Positions 23,580 through 37,600 of a DNA stretch of 64,000 bases are shown here, in pieces. Where the stretch lies: assembly GCA_963693085.1 (NCBI GenBank), contig OY856411.1:67243501-67307500 (forward strand), in the 5' to 3' direction. Position numbers and translations under genes: made by a program. Numbering within the stretch: position 1 is the first letter of the stretch; each line of letters opens with the position of its first letter. Below the pieces are notes generated by a model that saw only the letters and a program-made list of their open reading frames with translations, made no database searches and was not told the DNA's origin. This DNA is from Alisma plantago-aquatica. Lineage: Eukaryota; Streptophyta; Magnoliopsida; Alismatales; Alismataceae.

Positions 23580-25833
23580 CTCAAGGTATTTTATGAAATG
23601 ACTAAGAGTGATGTAAAACATGGAACTATAAGACGTAACTTAATATATGGGTTATGAATGAACTTTTAAATCCTCAAAGTTGATACCTTGACAGTAATGC
23701 TATGGCATTGCCAACATGAGTTGATGGAAAGGGCCAATATCTAAGGATTAATTTCAAGATTTAAAACAAATGAAATATGAAAAAATGGAATAAATATGGA
23801 AATGCTTGAAGAATAACTATGTAATGTTTGTATTTTCTTAACATACTCATTTTTAACTATTTCCACACACTATATTGTCATTATGCAGTAACGTGATAGG
23901 TTGTCATCATGGTATGATGGCATGAGAAAATGGTTAAAGTATTAAATTCATGTTTGGTAATTTGTAAGTTATGGGATAATGTGATAAATCATTTGATGCT
24001 TAGGAATGAAAACTATGTTCCCTTATCTATTTGATGTACCTACCCTAAGGATGTTGAACACTTTATGATCATTATGTATGCCTTATAATAGAAACATATT
24101 GATAATTTATTTTGTTTGAACTACGACACTAAAAAAAATAGGATAATTTGATAATATTTCTTAATGATCCATAGACTTGTGTAGTGATGGTTAATCCTAC
24201 CGCATGTTGTATCTTATTCTAAGTGATGATGTATGAAAATTCCTTAGTATGAGAAATGGCCCATCTTATGTGTATTGTCTACATAAATACTAAATGGATG
24301 ATGGAATGATAAACACACGATTTTGATGTCTTGTTTAATCATAATGTTTTATAAATATGAGGGAAGGGCTTGTGGATCAAATGATAATCCCAAGGGGAAT
24401 CTTTAGGTGATCATAGTGATGTATGAAGGCATGTTTCCTAATTGTAATTAGTATGAATACAAACAAATTCATGTTATTATTTTGTTACAATTATATACCT
24501 ATTTTCATTTCATGTTCATATTAATGTTGCTTAGTATTAGTCTACTTATTATGATGTCTTTTATATGATAATGATAAACTAAAAATCTCTAGTTGAATCA
24601 AACTAAACAAGATAATGGTAAATGTAAGAAATAGATCTGAAACATGAGCACTTGAAATGAGTAACAAAGTAGAACAATAATTACATAATGTATGCCATTA
24701 AATCCTAGATCTTTCCCACTATTTGGAAGGTGAGAAAGTAGTAGGAGTTCTTGCAAAAACATGAAGGCCGTGAGAAGGCACTCAGAGCCGTATAATATTG
24801 TTGAGTATACATGTGTGACTAAGAATGCATAGAATGTATGCTCCCCTCGGTGACCTGATATCACTTGTGATATGAGTACAATCAAGGACAAATCTCTGGT
24901 TGTTGTGGCAATCTTATCAATTATAAGATAAAAAGACACGTGATATATGCAGTGTGAAATATGAAATGTGGCATGTTATATATCATGTGATGATGATAGT
25001 TGTCATGGCCTGTGCACCTATGGTGAACCTAGCATTATAGGTTGCATATTGAACCCTTACTTTTAGGTCTCTAGAGGGTGTGCCCCTACTTATTATACTC
25101 ACACTGACCGAGGAATGGTAGGATACTTGTGAGACTTTCTCCCTCTTAGATCCTTAATGATGGGATTAGTGACTTCACAATCATAAGGTTGTAATTCAGA
25201 TATTGCTCTCCAAATTAACCATGAAAAAATTTGAATAAATTATACAACTGAGTATGTTAGAAATGATGATGTTAATGATAATATTTGTAGATTCTTTGCA
25301 ATGATAGTCTAAGGCACTAAAATTAATGTGATGTATATTTACTTGAGATAGTTGATACATGAGACTACTACTAGTTTGGCATGAGATATCATACGTATTG
25401 TACTAAAGATTCCCTTATTTGAGTTATGATGTAAAGATGATAAATGAAATTGAATTGAATAATGGAATCTCTTCTTATTTTAGTAATTAATTTGATATGA
25501 TACTAGTACATGACAATATATCTTGGTGGGAGAAATCCTCTGTATCGGACTCTATATGAGTCCCATGTGGTTCTTCTACAAAGTATTAGGTATAATGTCA
25601 TGTTGGAAAGGACACAATGATAAAGACCTAACAAGAGATAATAAAGTTTAGTCTAGAGGGTGCCTCTCAGTGTTGGGTGGGCAGTTGTCAGTACATGTTA
25701 TATAATAGCTTGCTTAGTGTTTTCCTATGATGATAAGTTATGATCTAGAATATTCTTCATATGTTGTTGTATCTTCATGAATACATACATTTTTGTAAAT
25801 CATATATCAAAATTCATAAAGATGATTTTAGTT
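23580..25833. repeat. Segmental repeat copy A, right part (Z)
   Basis: Collinear with 30895-33119. It starts CTCAAGGTATTTTATG and ends GATTTTAGTT. No protein is recognised. A G+C-richer patch at about 25060-25220 resembles a stretch near 38380-38520 in phrase order, which suggests an old LTR-type family. Small differences between the copies include a block missing near 32190 that is present at about 24875-24905. Confidence 0.85.
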
Positions 25834-25840
25834 TTAAATT

Positions 25841-27077
25841 CATTGTAGATTTTTCAATAAACTACCCAAAACGTTACATGATCCACAACTAAATAAAATG
25901 GCAACAAGATTGACTTACCCTAAAAAATATGCCATTATTTAAAAGAAACACTAAGGTAGATATAAATTCTAGATCTAGATCTTCTCCATCAACATTGCAA
26001 GAGCAAAGCACAACAACATCCTACTTTTGATTCCTGCAAGATGGGCATGACTGCTCAAGGAAGTGAGAGTCTTTTTTTACATCACATAAATATTGGCTAT
26101 AATGACATTAGGAAACTATCCTAGAGATAAGAAATGTTGAGGAGGTTTGAATTGATGAAGTAATATGAGGTATGAGAGGGGGAAATAGACGACAACCAAA
26201 CCCCATGAAACAAAGGACACCAGATTGTGTGAGATTTTCTATGAGATCACACAAATATCCTATTATAGACTATTACAGTTACGATTATAGAGATGGGGTT
26301 GGCTAACCTTTTTATGGTGAATAGTACAAGAGGGAGTAGAGAGAAGTTTTTTAGGAAGATGTTGACGTGAGGGAAAGCAAAAGAGGGTTCCTAGTGATTT
26401 GAAGAAGATTTTTTTATTGGTATTTTGTTACCAATGCTAGAAATGTCGTGGGAAGAGGCAAGATGAATAAGACAAGTTCCCTTATGGGAGTTCAGGGTGT
26501 TAGGGTAGTAATTGAGATGGTAAGGAATTGAAGAAGGGACAAAATATGATTTACATCAAATTATATAGGGGACAAACTTAGTGGGGTAGCTCATGGTGAA
26601 TTTCATTGATGTAGGGGTAGAAATAAGAATTGAGTACTCCTATATTAGGGAACGGGAGAGGTCAATTAAGGGTTTGGATTGTTTGAAAATATGAGGATAA
26701 CCAAAGGAAAATTAACTTGATGTGACTTGCTAAGGAGGGAAAGCTAAAAGGTCTAGAAATTTGCAGCCTTGGGCAGTCCTAGCCATATTTCGACTTATGG
26801 TAGGAGATGCCATCCACTCCATTCGATCTACAATATGGTTGCAAAGCAAGATCCCACAAAAACCCAGTCTAAAGAAACATGTAATTGTACAAACTTTGCA
26901 GAAGTGTGATTTGAATGAGTACCACTTACATTTGGATCTGTTTAAAAGACACTTATATACGAATAATCTTCTATAATCAATTTAGCGTTCCTAGAATTAT
27001 TCAAATAATCTAAAACTTGACGCACATACTATTTTTGTATGTATAATCTAATTTTGTAATTAGTTATACTATTTTGA
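25841..27077. repeat. Extra X copy (X')
   Basis: This repeats 7352-8590 and 27227-28466 with scattered changes. It follows directly on Z through a short junction (TTAAA between GATTTTAGTT and TTCATTGTAG) and stops matching after ATTTTGA at 27077. The short open frame at 26761-26976 recurs in the third copy but opens with TTG and resembles no known protein. Confidence 0.85.
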
Positions 27078-27222
27078 ACATATAGATATATATATATGTA
27101 TGTATATGTATATGTATCTATATATATTTAGTTTTGAATTAAATATGTTAAATAATGTGTTTAATTTAAAATTCAAATAAAAGGTGGAACGAACTCACTT
27201 CACATGCTTTAGAAACAATTGC
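27078..27222. other. Short AT-rich spacer between two X copies
   Basis: This 145 bp (called W) has no counterpart elsewhere in the window that I can see. It begins with TATA/TGTATG repeats and ends AATTGCATGG, which overlaps the start of the next X. CCATGCAATT lies at the far end of that X (28471-28480), so X'' is bracketed by a 10-bp inverted repeat. Confidence 0.6.
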
Positions 27223-30200
27223 ATGGCATTGTAGATTTTTCAATAAACTACCCAAAGAGTTACACGATCCATAAATAAATAAAATGGCAACAAGATTGAC
27301 TTACCCTAAAAAATATGCCATTATTTAAAAGAAACACTAAGGTAGATGTAAATTCTAGATCTAGATCTTCTCCATCAACATTGTAAGAGCAAAGCACAAC
27401 AACATCCTACTTTTGATTCCTGCAAGATGGGCATGACTGCTCAAGGAAGTGAGAGTCTTTTTTTACATCACATAAATATTTGGATATAATGACATTAGGA
27501 AACTATCCTAGAGACAAGAAATGTTGAGAAGGTTTGAATTGATGAAGTAATATGAGGTATGAGAGGGGGAAATAGACGACAACCAAACCCCGTGAAACAA
27601 AGGACACCAGATTGTGTGAGATTGTCTATGAGATCACACAAATCTCCTATTATAGATTGTTATAGTTATGATTATAGAGATGAGGTTGGCTAACCCTTTT
27701 ATGGTGAATAGTACAAGAGGGAGTGGAGAGAAGTTTTTTAGGAAGATGTTGATGCGAGGGAAACCAAAAGAGGGTTCCTAGTGATTTGAAGAAGATTGTT
27801 TGATTGGTATTTGGTTACCAATGCTAGAAATGTCGTGGGAAGAGGCAAGATGAATAAGACAGGTTCCCTTAAGGGAGTTCAGGGTGTTAGGGTAGTAATT
27901 GAGATGGTAAGGAATTGAAGAAGGGACAAAATATGATTTACATCAAATTATATAGGGGAAAAAATTAGTGGGGTGGCTCATGGTGAATTTCATTGATGTA
28001 GGGGTAGAAATAAGAATTAAGTACTCCTATATTAGGGAACGGGAGAGGTCAATTAAGGGTTTGGATTGTTTGAAAATATGAGGATAACCAAAGGAAATTT
28101 AACTTGATGTGACTTTCTAAGGAGGGAAAGCTAAAAGGTCTAGAAATTTGCAGCCTTGGGCAGTCCTAGCCATATTTCGACTTATGGTAGGAGATGCCAT
28201 CCACTCCATTCGATCTACAATATGGTTGCAAAGCAAGATCCCACAAAAACCCAGTCTAAAGAACCATGTAATTGTACAAACTTTGCAGAAGTGTGATTTG
28301 AATGAGTACCACTTACATTTGGATCTGTTTAAAAGACACTTATATACGAATAATCTTCTATAATCAATTTAGGGTTGCTAGAATTATTCAAATAATCTAA
28401 AACTTGACACACATACTATTTTTGTATGTATAATCTAATTTTGTAATTAGTTATATTATTTTGAGATGTTCCATGCAATTACTTATCAGTTTTGAGTTAA
28501 ATACTATTAATTCCATATCTATATTATCCTATTTAAAAAGTATGTCTAATAATTTGTGAATTGTTTTATTTTGGGTTAATCTTGCCATGGAATAGTTTAC
28601 TTAAATCTTTTTTCTAATCATCATCATGAACTTGTTTGATTTTTCATTCAAAGTCATTTCGTGTGTGTTTGGTCCAATTAAGAATATACTAAAATGCTAA
28701 TAATATAAATTATTCCTTCTCATGCCTATTAGTGAAATTTTCTATATATTGGAACATTCAACTTATTCTTAAACGCTAGCAAAACCATTTTTTGGACTAG
28801 ATATATTATTGGGGCCAGTGGCATTTGAATGTAGTTATGTCTTATTGAAATCAAGATCTTTGTATAATTTTTACAAAAGTGGTTTGTTTTAGCATTATCT
28901 TCTCAATACACACTTTACTCTGCCTCTAATTACACCTATTCACATTTCATCCCATTTTTAAAATAATTAATAATATTATCATTCAATTAAGAATTAAATA
29001 ATTCTTTACTATTGTATATTACTTTCTATACCTACTAGGGTGTTTTAAAGTATGACAATCGGTGTAGATGAGATCAATATCATCCCGGTGATTATTTAAC
29101 TTATTAGTTGAATGAATTATAATAGTGATCATTATGAGACATTAATAGATTGATATACATGTAGTATTTTTTAAAAATGGTAATTTATTCATCTCGTTGC
29201 AAGGGGGTTTTGAGCTTGTGGCCCTCTTGGTATAAAAACATCAACTTTACCACTTGGATGCCACTACATTGGCAATATTCATGTAATAAGCCTAATGATT
29301 ACATAATATATAATTTTTTCATATATTTGTACCCAAGTTATATTCTACACATTATGATTTCCTTTATCAATGTAGGTGTAACAAATCATTACATTGAACG
29401 AGTTAGAGTTTATTATAAAAATTCCATACTATTATTCTATACATTAATACTACTCATTTGAGCACTACTTTGATTGTCATTTTATTAAGGTCCTGTAAGG
29501 TATGAATTACACTATGTTTGGAGGTTTCCTCCTAAATTAAGTCCAAAGACATAAAAAATATGGAATTAGGGTTTCCAAGGTTATGAGGTCATGGTTTTGG
29601 TATGTTATATACTATGTATAACAAAGTGATTACGCGATCATGATAACATTAGTATAGGTTGAATTTGTTCCCAATTCATTCTAATCACTTGTCTACCTAT
29701 GATGTGTATCTAGATATGCTCCTTTCTTGTGAGGTCTTTGACATAACAACCAACATAATGTGTAACCTACATCACACATATAAGGATGCTCAAGAAAAAA
29801 GAGGCTTGCAATCACAAGATTGGAATGGTTCTGAATTATGAATATGTTGAGTATTGATCTAGCCGTGTGAGTGAACAATTCAATCGGTCGACTCATTAAA
29901 TGATAAATAAACAACATATCAATTGTAAATAAATTTATTGATTAATAAAACAAGAAAGTAAGTAGTCGATCAGCTGGTCAGAAAAATGACTTACTATATA
30001 GGTTAGGGGAAATAAAATAGGGAAGTCGATCAAATGGGTATTCAATTAGTTGACTAACTTAGAATAGGATGTTTCCTAAATAGTCAAGACAATTTATTTG
30101 ATTATCTAGTCAACTGCCTCACTACTCTATCTGAGTTATCCTATTTTGAGCGTGTTTGTCAGTTGCAAATAGGAAAGGTATTATGATTTTACGAAACTCT

Positions 30201-33119
30201 ATTCTATGAATCCCCTTTATTAAAGGGTTTGCATTTTAGGGAAGACACATACAAGTGGATTATATATTTTCCTCTTTGAGAGAGATAAATAAGTCACAAG
30301 AATGACCTGTAATAGGATGCAAAGATCAAGCAATGCTGGCACATTGATGACTCTAGTTCCACTTATTCTTGGAAGACAAAATGGTGAACCAAGAGTTCCT
30401 ACATCCACATGGACGACGTAGAGGTCAGGGAATTTGTACGGAAGCTTGAAAACTGACTTCATCTCAAGGAGGACAAGTTCCATAGGGTGTTGTTGTGTGG
30501 AGGACAACTTAGCTGATATATAATAAGAACCTTGGATTTGGATATAGAAGTATGAGATTGACATAAAGTTAAGATGTGTCTAGATGTAGGACAACCAGTG
30601 TGTTCTATGTTTTATTAATTATTCCTTCTATATCTTTAATATACTGACATTTTATAGCTACATGGATCCATGGCTTGGGTTTTACCAAAAGATTTTTGTA
30701 TTTTGGTTCCACCCTTCCCTACGATACTACATGATCTAAGGTCTAGAGTACATGTTCATTGAAGAACTGACTGGTGATTCAGAAACCTTAGATTCAAAGT
30801 GATCTTTTACTGAAATCAGGCAAATGTAAATGCTAGAGTCATCCTATTGTATGTTTCCCTCCTGAATGATATCATGTGGTTTTCTTCTCCTCTTCTCAAG
30901 GTATTTTATGAAATGACTAAGAGTGATGTTAAACATGGGACTATAAGACGTTACTTAATATATGGGTTATGAATGAACGTTTAAATCCTCAAATTTGATA
31001 CCTTGACGGTAATACTATGGCATTGCCAACATGAGTTGATGGAAAGGGCCAATATCTAAGGATTAATTTCAAGATTTAAAATAAATGAAATATGAAAAAA
31101 TGGAATAAATAAGGAAATGCTTTAAGGATAACTATGTAATGTTTGTATTTTCTTAACATACTCATTTTTAACTATTTCCACACACTATATTGTCATTATG
31201 CAGTAACATGATAGGTTGTCATCATAGTATGATGGCATTAGAAAATGGTTAAAGGATTAAATCCATGTTTGGTAATACATAATTTATGGGATAATGTAAT
31301 AAATCATTTGATGCTTAGGAATGAAAACGGTGTTCCCTTATCTATTTGATGTACCTACCCTAAGGATGTCGAACACTTTATGATCATTATGCATGCCTTA
31401 TAATAGAAACATATTGATAATTTATTTTGTTTGAACTAAATCAATAAAAAAAGTAGGATAATTTGATAATATTTCTTAATGATCCATAGACTTGTGTAGT
31501 GATGGTTAATCCTACCGCATGTTGTATCTTATTCTAAGTGATGATGTATGAAAATTCCTAAGTATGAGAAATGGCCCATCTTATGTGTATTCTCTACATA
31601 AATACTAAAAGGATGATGGAATGATAAACACACGATTTTGATTTCTTGTTTAATCATAATGTTTTATAAATATGTGGGAAGGGCTTGTGGATCAAATGAT
31701 AATCCCAAGGGGAATCTTTAGGTGATCATAGTGATGAATGAAGGCATGTTTCCTAATTGTAATGAGTATGAATACAAACAAATTCATGCTATTATTTTGT
31801 TACAATTATATACCTATTTCCATTTCATGTTCATATTAATGTTGCTTAGTATTAGTGTACTTATTATGATGTCTTTTATATGATAATGATAAACTAAAAA
31901 TCTCTAGTTGAATCAAACTAAACAAGATAATGGTAAATGTAAGAAATAGATCTGAAACATGAGCACTTGAAATGAGTAACAAAGTAGAACAATAATTACA
32001 TAATGTATGCCATTAAATCCTAGATCTTTCCCACTATTTGGAAGGTGAGAAAGTAGTAGGAGTTCTTGCAAAAATATGAAGGCCGTGAGAAGGTACTCAG
32101 AGCCGTATAATATTGTTGAGTATACATGTGTGACTAAGAATGCATAGAATGTATGATCCCCTCAGTGACCTGATATCACTTGTGATATGAGTGGCAATCT
32201 TATCAATTATATGATAAAAAGACGCGTGATATATGCAGTGTGAAATACGAAATGTGGCATTTTATATATCATGTGATGATGATAGTTTTCATGGCCTGTG
32301 CACCTAGGGTGAACCTAGCATTATAGGTTGCATATTGAACCCTTACTTTTAGGTCTCTAGAGGGTGTGCCCCTACTTATTATACTCACACTGACCGAGGA
32401 ATGGTAGGATACTTGTGAGACTTGCTCCCTCTTAGATCCTTAATGATGGGATTAGTGACTTCACAATCATAAGCTTGTAATTTAGATATTGCACTCCAAA
32501 TTAACCATGAAAAAATTTGAATAAATTATACAACTGAGTATGTTAGAAATGATGATGTTAATGATAATATTTGTAGGTTCTTTGCAATGATAGTCTAAGG
32601 CACTAAAATTAATGTGATGTACATTTACTTGAGATAGTTGATATATAAGACTACTACTAGTTTGGCATGAGATATCATACGTATTGTACTAAAGATGCCC
32701 TTATTTGAGCTATGATGTAAAGCTGATAATTGAAATTGAATTGAATAATGGAATCTCTTCTTAGTTTAGTAATTAATTTGATATGATACTAGTACATGAC
32801 AAGATATCTTGGTGGGAGAAATCCTCTAGATCGGACTCCATATGCGTCCCATGTGGTTCTTCTACAAAGTTTTAGGTATAATGTCATGTTGGAAAGGACA
32901 CAATGATAAATACCTAACAAGAGATAATAAAGTTCAGTCTAGAGGGTGCCTCTCAGTGTTGGGTGGGAAGTTGTCAGTACATGTTATATAATAGCTTGCT
33001 TAGTGTTTTCCTATGATTATAAGTTATGATCTAGAATATTCTTCATATGTTGTTGTATCTTCATGAATACATACATTTTTGTAAATCATATATCAAAATT
33101 CATAAAGTTGATTTTAGTT
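27223..33119. repeat. Segmental repeat copy C, uninterrupted (X''+Y''+Z'')
   Basis: This copy runs X (27223-28470), Y (28471-30889), the empty target CTCTT (30890-30894), then Z (30895-33119). It is collinear with 7348-11015 plus 23580-25833. It supplies the pre-insertion state of the tandem LTR element. No gene is recognised in it; the short open frames at 29177-29461 and 30220-30564 recur in copy A without a recognisable product. Confidence 0.9.
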
Positions 33120-34027
33120 CATTCTCCATGCGGCTTTCTTTTGAGAATGATATTTTTGTTATCATATGAGCACTTAATGATGTGAAGTGTGGTTTTTTAT
33201 GATGGTTTGGATCTTGGGTTTATAAGTTGTGAGTCCTAGATTCATGATTGCATGATGTATTCCTAGTTAGATTATCAGGACGTGCACATTGAATTACAAT
33301 GATTCATCAGAGTTTGTAAAGCTTATTTTATTTGAACATGTTAATTCAATTTTTGATGGTTGCTAGTTTTATGTTGGGTTTTGTTTGGGATTTTGTCCTA
33401 GTGATCAGTTGGGGGTTTGACCAGCAATATATAGTTGAGAAAATAAGGATAAAGTTTTATCTTAATGAATATTGTTAATGCATATACCATACTAATTAAC
33501 ACATGGTTATATAATCAACATCCCATACTAACATAATAATTTAAGTATGTGCTAACATGTATGCAAATTCATTAAATATGTCACAATTGTTTCCTTTGTT
33601 AACTAATGTGCACATAATATATAAAATATATTCAACTAGATCTATAATATGCTCAATAAACAATTTAGAATAATAATTGGTGTTTCCAAAATATGAATAA
33701 TGTGCCATTATATAAATAAATATTAAATTAATGGACTTAATTAGTAGTAAAATATGGAAATTCGTGCATAATAATATAGAGAAACTCTTTTTGCAACAAT
33801 ATAAAAATAATGAGACTCTGAATAATAAATAATGACGTCGTGATGTAATGTTATAATAATATAATTATAATGAGAAAAATATCCTAATTATATTATAACT
33901 CCCAATAGGAAATTCCAAAACTAAAATATAATAGTCAAATTGTGTTCCTTGAGTCCCAATTAAGCTTGGGTGCAAAGTTTCACTTGTTTGAACAATAATA
34001 ACTATCCAAATTTCATTTAGAAAAGAA
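33120..34027. other. AT-rich non-coding stretch
   Basis: The sequence beyond the end of the duplicated unit is single-copy within the window. I see no coding domain, tandem repeat or terminal repeat in it. Confidence 0.4.
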
Positions 34028-34035
34028 AGCATGAG

Positions 34036-34674
34036 TAGGGATGGGAGTAATGTGGATATTGTGCGGTTTATAGAAAACCAATTACTACACCACATAAAAA
34101 AACGAAGCACCATATCCATTGTGGTTTTAAATATGAGAAACCATATCTGCATTGTCAAAAGATCACAGTTAACCACACCGCACCGCACCATACTAAATCA
34201 TGAATATATTTCTATTTACATAGTAATAACTGTGTTACCATACATAAAATTTATGAAATTTTACAAAAAAACTGGGAATAACAACATAGACAACAAACAA
34301 AGGGAACATGTATGTTTATTAATTGTGGAAAAAAGAAAACCATATGTGTAGTAATTGTAGAAAAAAAATGAAATTTCTTACTTCTCTATACATTAAATTC
34401 CATTTTAAAAATGGAGATCTAGCAATCTATGTAACAATAACAACAAATAATGTGTTTATGCTAGTATTCTACATATAGTTATATATAATGAAGATGAATT
34501 CTTTGTAGTGTGGTTTTTATCCACAATTTTATCTCTAGAACCATATTCGCACCACCATAGCGGTTTTATAAAATTAAAACGATATCCACACCATTGCCAT
34601 GTTCTGCGGTTATGCGGTGTAAAATGTCATGCAATCTATGGAATGGTTTTTTCACAACACCATTGCTATCCCTA
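34036..34674. mobile_element. hAT-type MITE with 8-bp target duplication
   Basis: The left end reads TAGGGATGGGAGTAATG. The right end, complemented, reads TAGGGATAGCAATGGTG. The flanks are AGCATGAG (34028-34035) and AGTATGAG (34675-34682), an 8-bp duplication with one change, which is the hAT signature. The 639-bp interior is AT-rich and non-coding, with GCGGT/ACCGC phrases in inverted arrangement. No transposase is present, so it would need one in trans. Confidence 0.8.
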
Positions 34675-34682
34675 AGTATGAG

Positions 34683-37600
34683 CTTTACTCCAAAATATTA
34701 AATAATATGATTAATGGATTCAAGGTGGAAACTAATATAAATTTTGAATTGTATCAGTCAGATTAGTCTATGTGTTAATTTTTACATTAATTTAACAATG
34801 TTATCCATCCAAGTTTTATTAAGGAGAGAAATATAACTTAAAGTCAAAGATACCAAATAAAATAGAAAATGACCCCAAAAGTACAAACTGATGCCAGAAA
34901 TGGGTTTTTACATTTTCTAATCACTCTAGGTGCAAAATTTGGTTTTAATTGGAACTTGTTTGGGCCCTCAAATAAATATGAGAGAAAATATTAGTATTAG
35001 GTACTTAATGTGCAAACTAGTTGATTGATGTAATTAATTTTCCTAAAGTTCTGCATTTCTGTAGCAGTCATGTGGTTTTCTGTGACAACAAACACAAATC
35101 ATTTTAGGTCATCCAATTTTAATCTAACTATATCCATTTCATCCCCTACCCCCTTTCCCATTGTTCTTCATGAGAACTGGGAAACCAATTTCCTCTCAAT
35201 TTTCTTTCTCAAATTTCTCTCTCTATACTTGACCTTTCCTTTTGATTTCTTCACCTATGATTTACTCATTGATTCTTGAAGGTATGTCATTCTTATTTAA
35301 TACCCCTTCTTCATGATTTTAGAAATCCTTGATTTTCTTCATCACTTTCCCTATTTCTCCCTTGTATCTTGATCCTTCACACCCCCTAATGCCCTAAGCT
35401 TTTAGTCTCCTATATATCCATGTGGAAACCTCCAAAATCACCCCCAGAAACAATCCATGTCCACAGATTGCTTCCAGACTCATCACATCCCCTATGAAAA
35501 TTCCTCGCCATTGTTATATCCTTCCTTCTCTGGTGAAGTTTCTCTTGTCTTGTGAGCATAATTTTGACCACCCAAGATACATCAGTGCGACATACAATGA
35601 TCTAGATCCAAGTAATTCCATGTAACTTCTTTTCCCCATTTGTTCCATGTTGTACTCAACTTTTGAGTGAATCTATACCCTATCACTACTGATCATGGTG
35701 TTTTCTATGCCAAAACCTTCCTCTTCTCCCTTGTGGACTCATTCAACGTGTCTTAAGCCTACAATTTCTTCTAATTTAACATTCTAATCTTGTCTCTTCT
35801 TCCTCCCATGGCCACAGTCTCTAAGGTGGTTTACCGCGATCAACAATGCCTTATTTTGGATCTTCAGCTTCGAAGTACCTCAAGGAAAGGGTAAGCAATG
35901 TTGGTTTGAGGTGTTGATCACTCACCTTTGAGTTTTGGTCTTGACCTATAGATTTTAGTCTCGATTGATCACTTTCCTTGTTCTGAAGGAGGAACAATAT
36001 GGGTCTGGCATTCTCGTATGGCCCACTTCTAGGTTTTTATTTTGTTTTGCCTCTAGGGTCTAATCATTATTTCATTTTTGTTTGTTTTATGAAATTGTGA
36101 TGCTATTTAGTCTTGTTGTGTGCCAGACTCCATGCAGGTACAATCCACTTGGATGGAAGTCATAAGGATAGAACATCAACAACTCTTTTTTCTAGTTGTG
36201 AATGATTTTGCACACATGTGTTTTCTCTATTTCTCGATTGGTTAATATCTCCAATATTTGTAGTAAATAATTTATAGCTTCAAAAGTTAAAATAAATTAT
36301 GTCTTAGAATTGTGGGATTTTTCACCATCCAGTGATGCACTTTTCATCACCTAAATCCAATCTAACAAATATATGAATTTATGGATTAATTTTATTGTTT
36401 AAAATTTCTAAAATCCATAACTAATAATCTATAAATGAAAAACAATAAAGTACAATATGATTTAGACTCTAGAAAATATAATCTATAAGATGGTATAGTT
36501 GTTATACCTTAATTCAAAATAATAAAAATGTGATTTTTAGGGTTTACACAATTAACACAAACCTAACCTTAATTTTATATATTCCATTAATATGTTTCCT
36601 ATGGACTTAGATGGAATTAGAGTTTTGGCTTTGAACATATATAGACTTCATGTGAGCTATGTTGCATCCTTATTCATCATATTGAGTAATCACCTATATT
36701 CCCACATTCTCTCTCAGTTCTATGGACAAATAAGCCTATACATTTCTCTCTCTTCTTAGGATTTATTTCATGCAAAAGATTCTATGTTGCTGCTGATTTT
36801 CTTATCTTACTTTGTTAGATATTCTTATTGACTCTAAATCGTACTTTTCCTAATGATGAAACCCTAATTGTTGCTATGAACTATTTTTTCCACTTTTGCA
36901 GTGTATGTTTTATATTGTCCATTTATATGATGGAAACCTTATTAATTCTATTCATATGATTGAACTTTTACTTGCCTCTACATTTTTCATGCTTTGTGAT
37001 TCATTAGACCTAGAGTTGTGTAAGTACTTTGGCTTTTATGGGGTTATGTTCCCTTTAATTTTGGAATGGAGGTTATGCGTCCCATACCCAATTTTGTTCT
37101 CACTTTGTATATATTTAGTAGTTTGGTTATGTTCCTTACTCTATCAGGATTTAAGGTTATGCGCCTTAGCCGACATTGTTATTTCTATATCCCTAGTGCT
37201 ATGTTTATCTTACGTACGTGTAGGTTGGATATTATTGTGATGGATTTTGTGTCCTAAATTCTTTATATGTGCTTTTGTGGCACAACTATTATGTTTTATT
37301 GATGGTAAGTATTACTTTTTATTATCATCTTGTTGCAATTCATATATTTCTTTGACATCCACTTGGATGGCACTTTTCCTCTTCTATGGAATGCCTTGTT
37401 ACATTTGATGTTATTTTTCTCTTATATTGCTGAATCCCCAATTAATATGCTCAAACCAAATTTTATGGTGATAAATTCCATTTTTATCTTCTCTTTTGGG
37501 GTATGCTTCCAACCCCAGGTATAGGAGTGGAGGACACAAAATGAAGATGTGGACCTATCTAATGGATATGACTCTTAATTGGAGATAGAGTTGAGATAGT

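Noticed and set aside
26761..28363. Identical-looking 71-codon open frames in two X copies (26761-26976 and 28148-28363)
   Set aside because: They open with TTG, are broken in the third copy at 8275, and resemble no protein family. Conservation follows from the recent duplication.
7348..28480. X as the LTR of a retrotransposon with Y+Z as interior
   Set aside because: Both sides of each X lack consistent TG...CA ends, PBS, PPT and target duplications.
35070..37524. Short plus-strand frames that might be small host genes
   Set aside because: They have no recognisable domain, are hydrophobic AT-driven translations, and lack supporting splice or promoter context.
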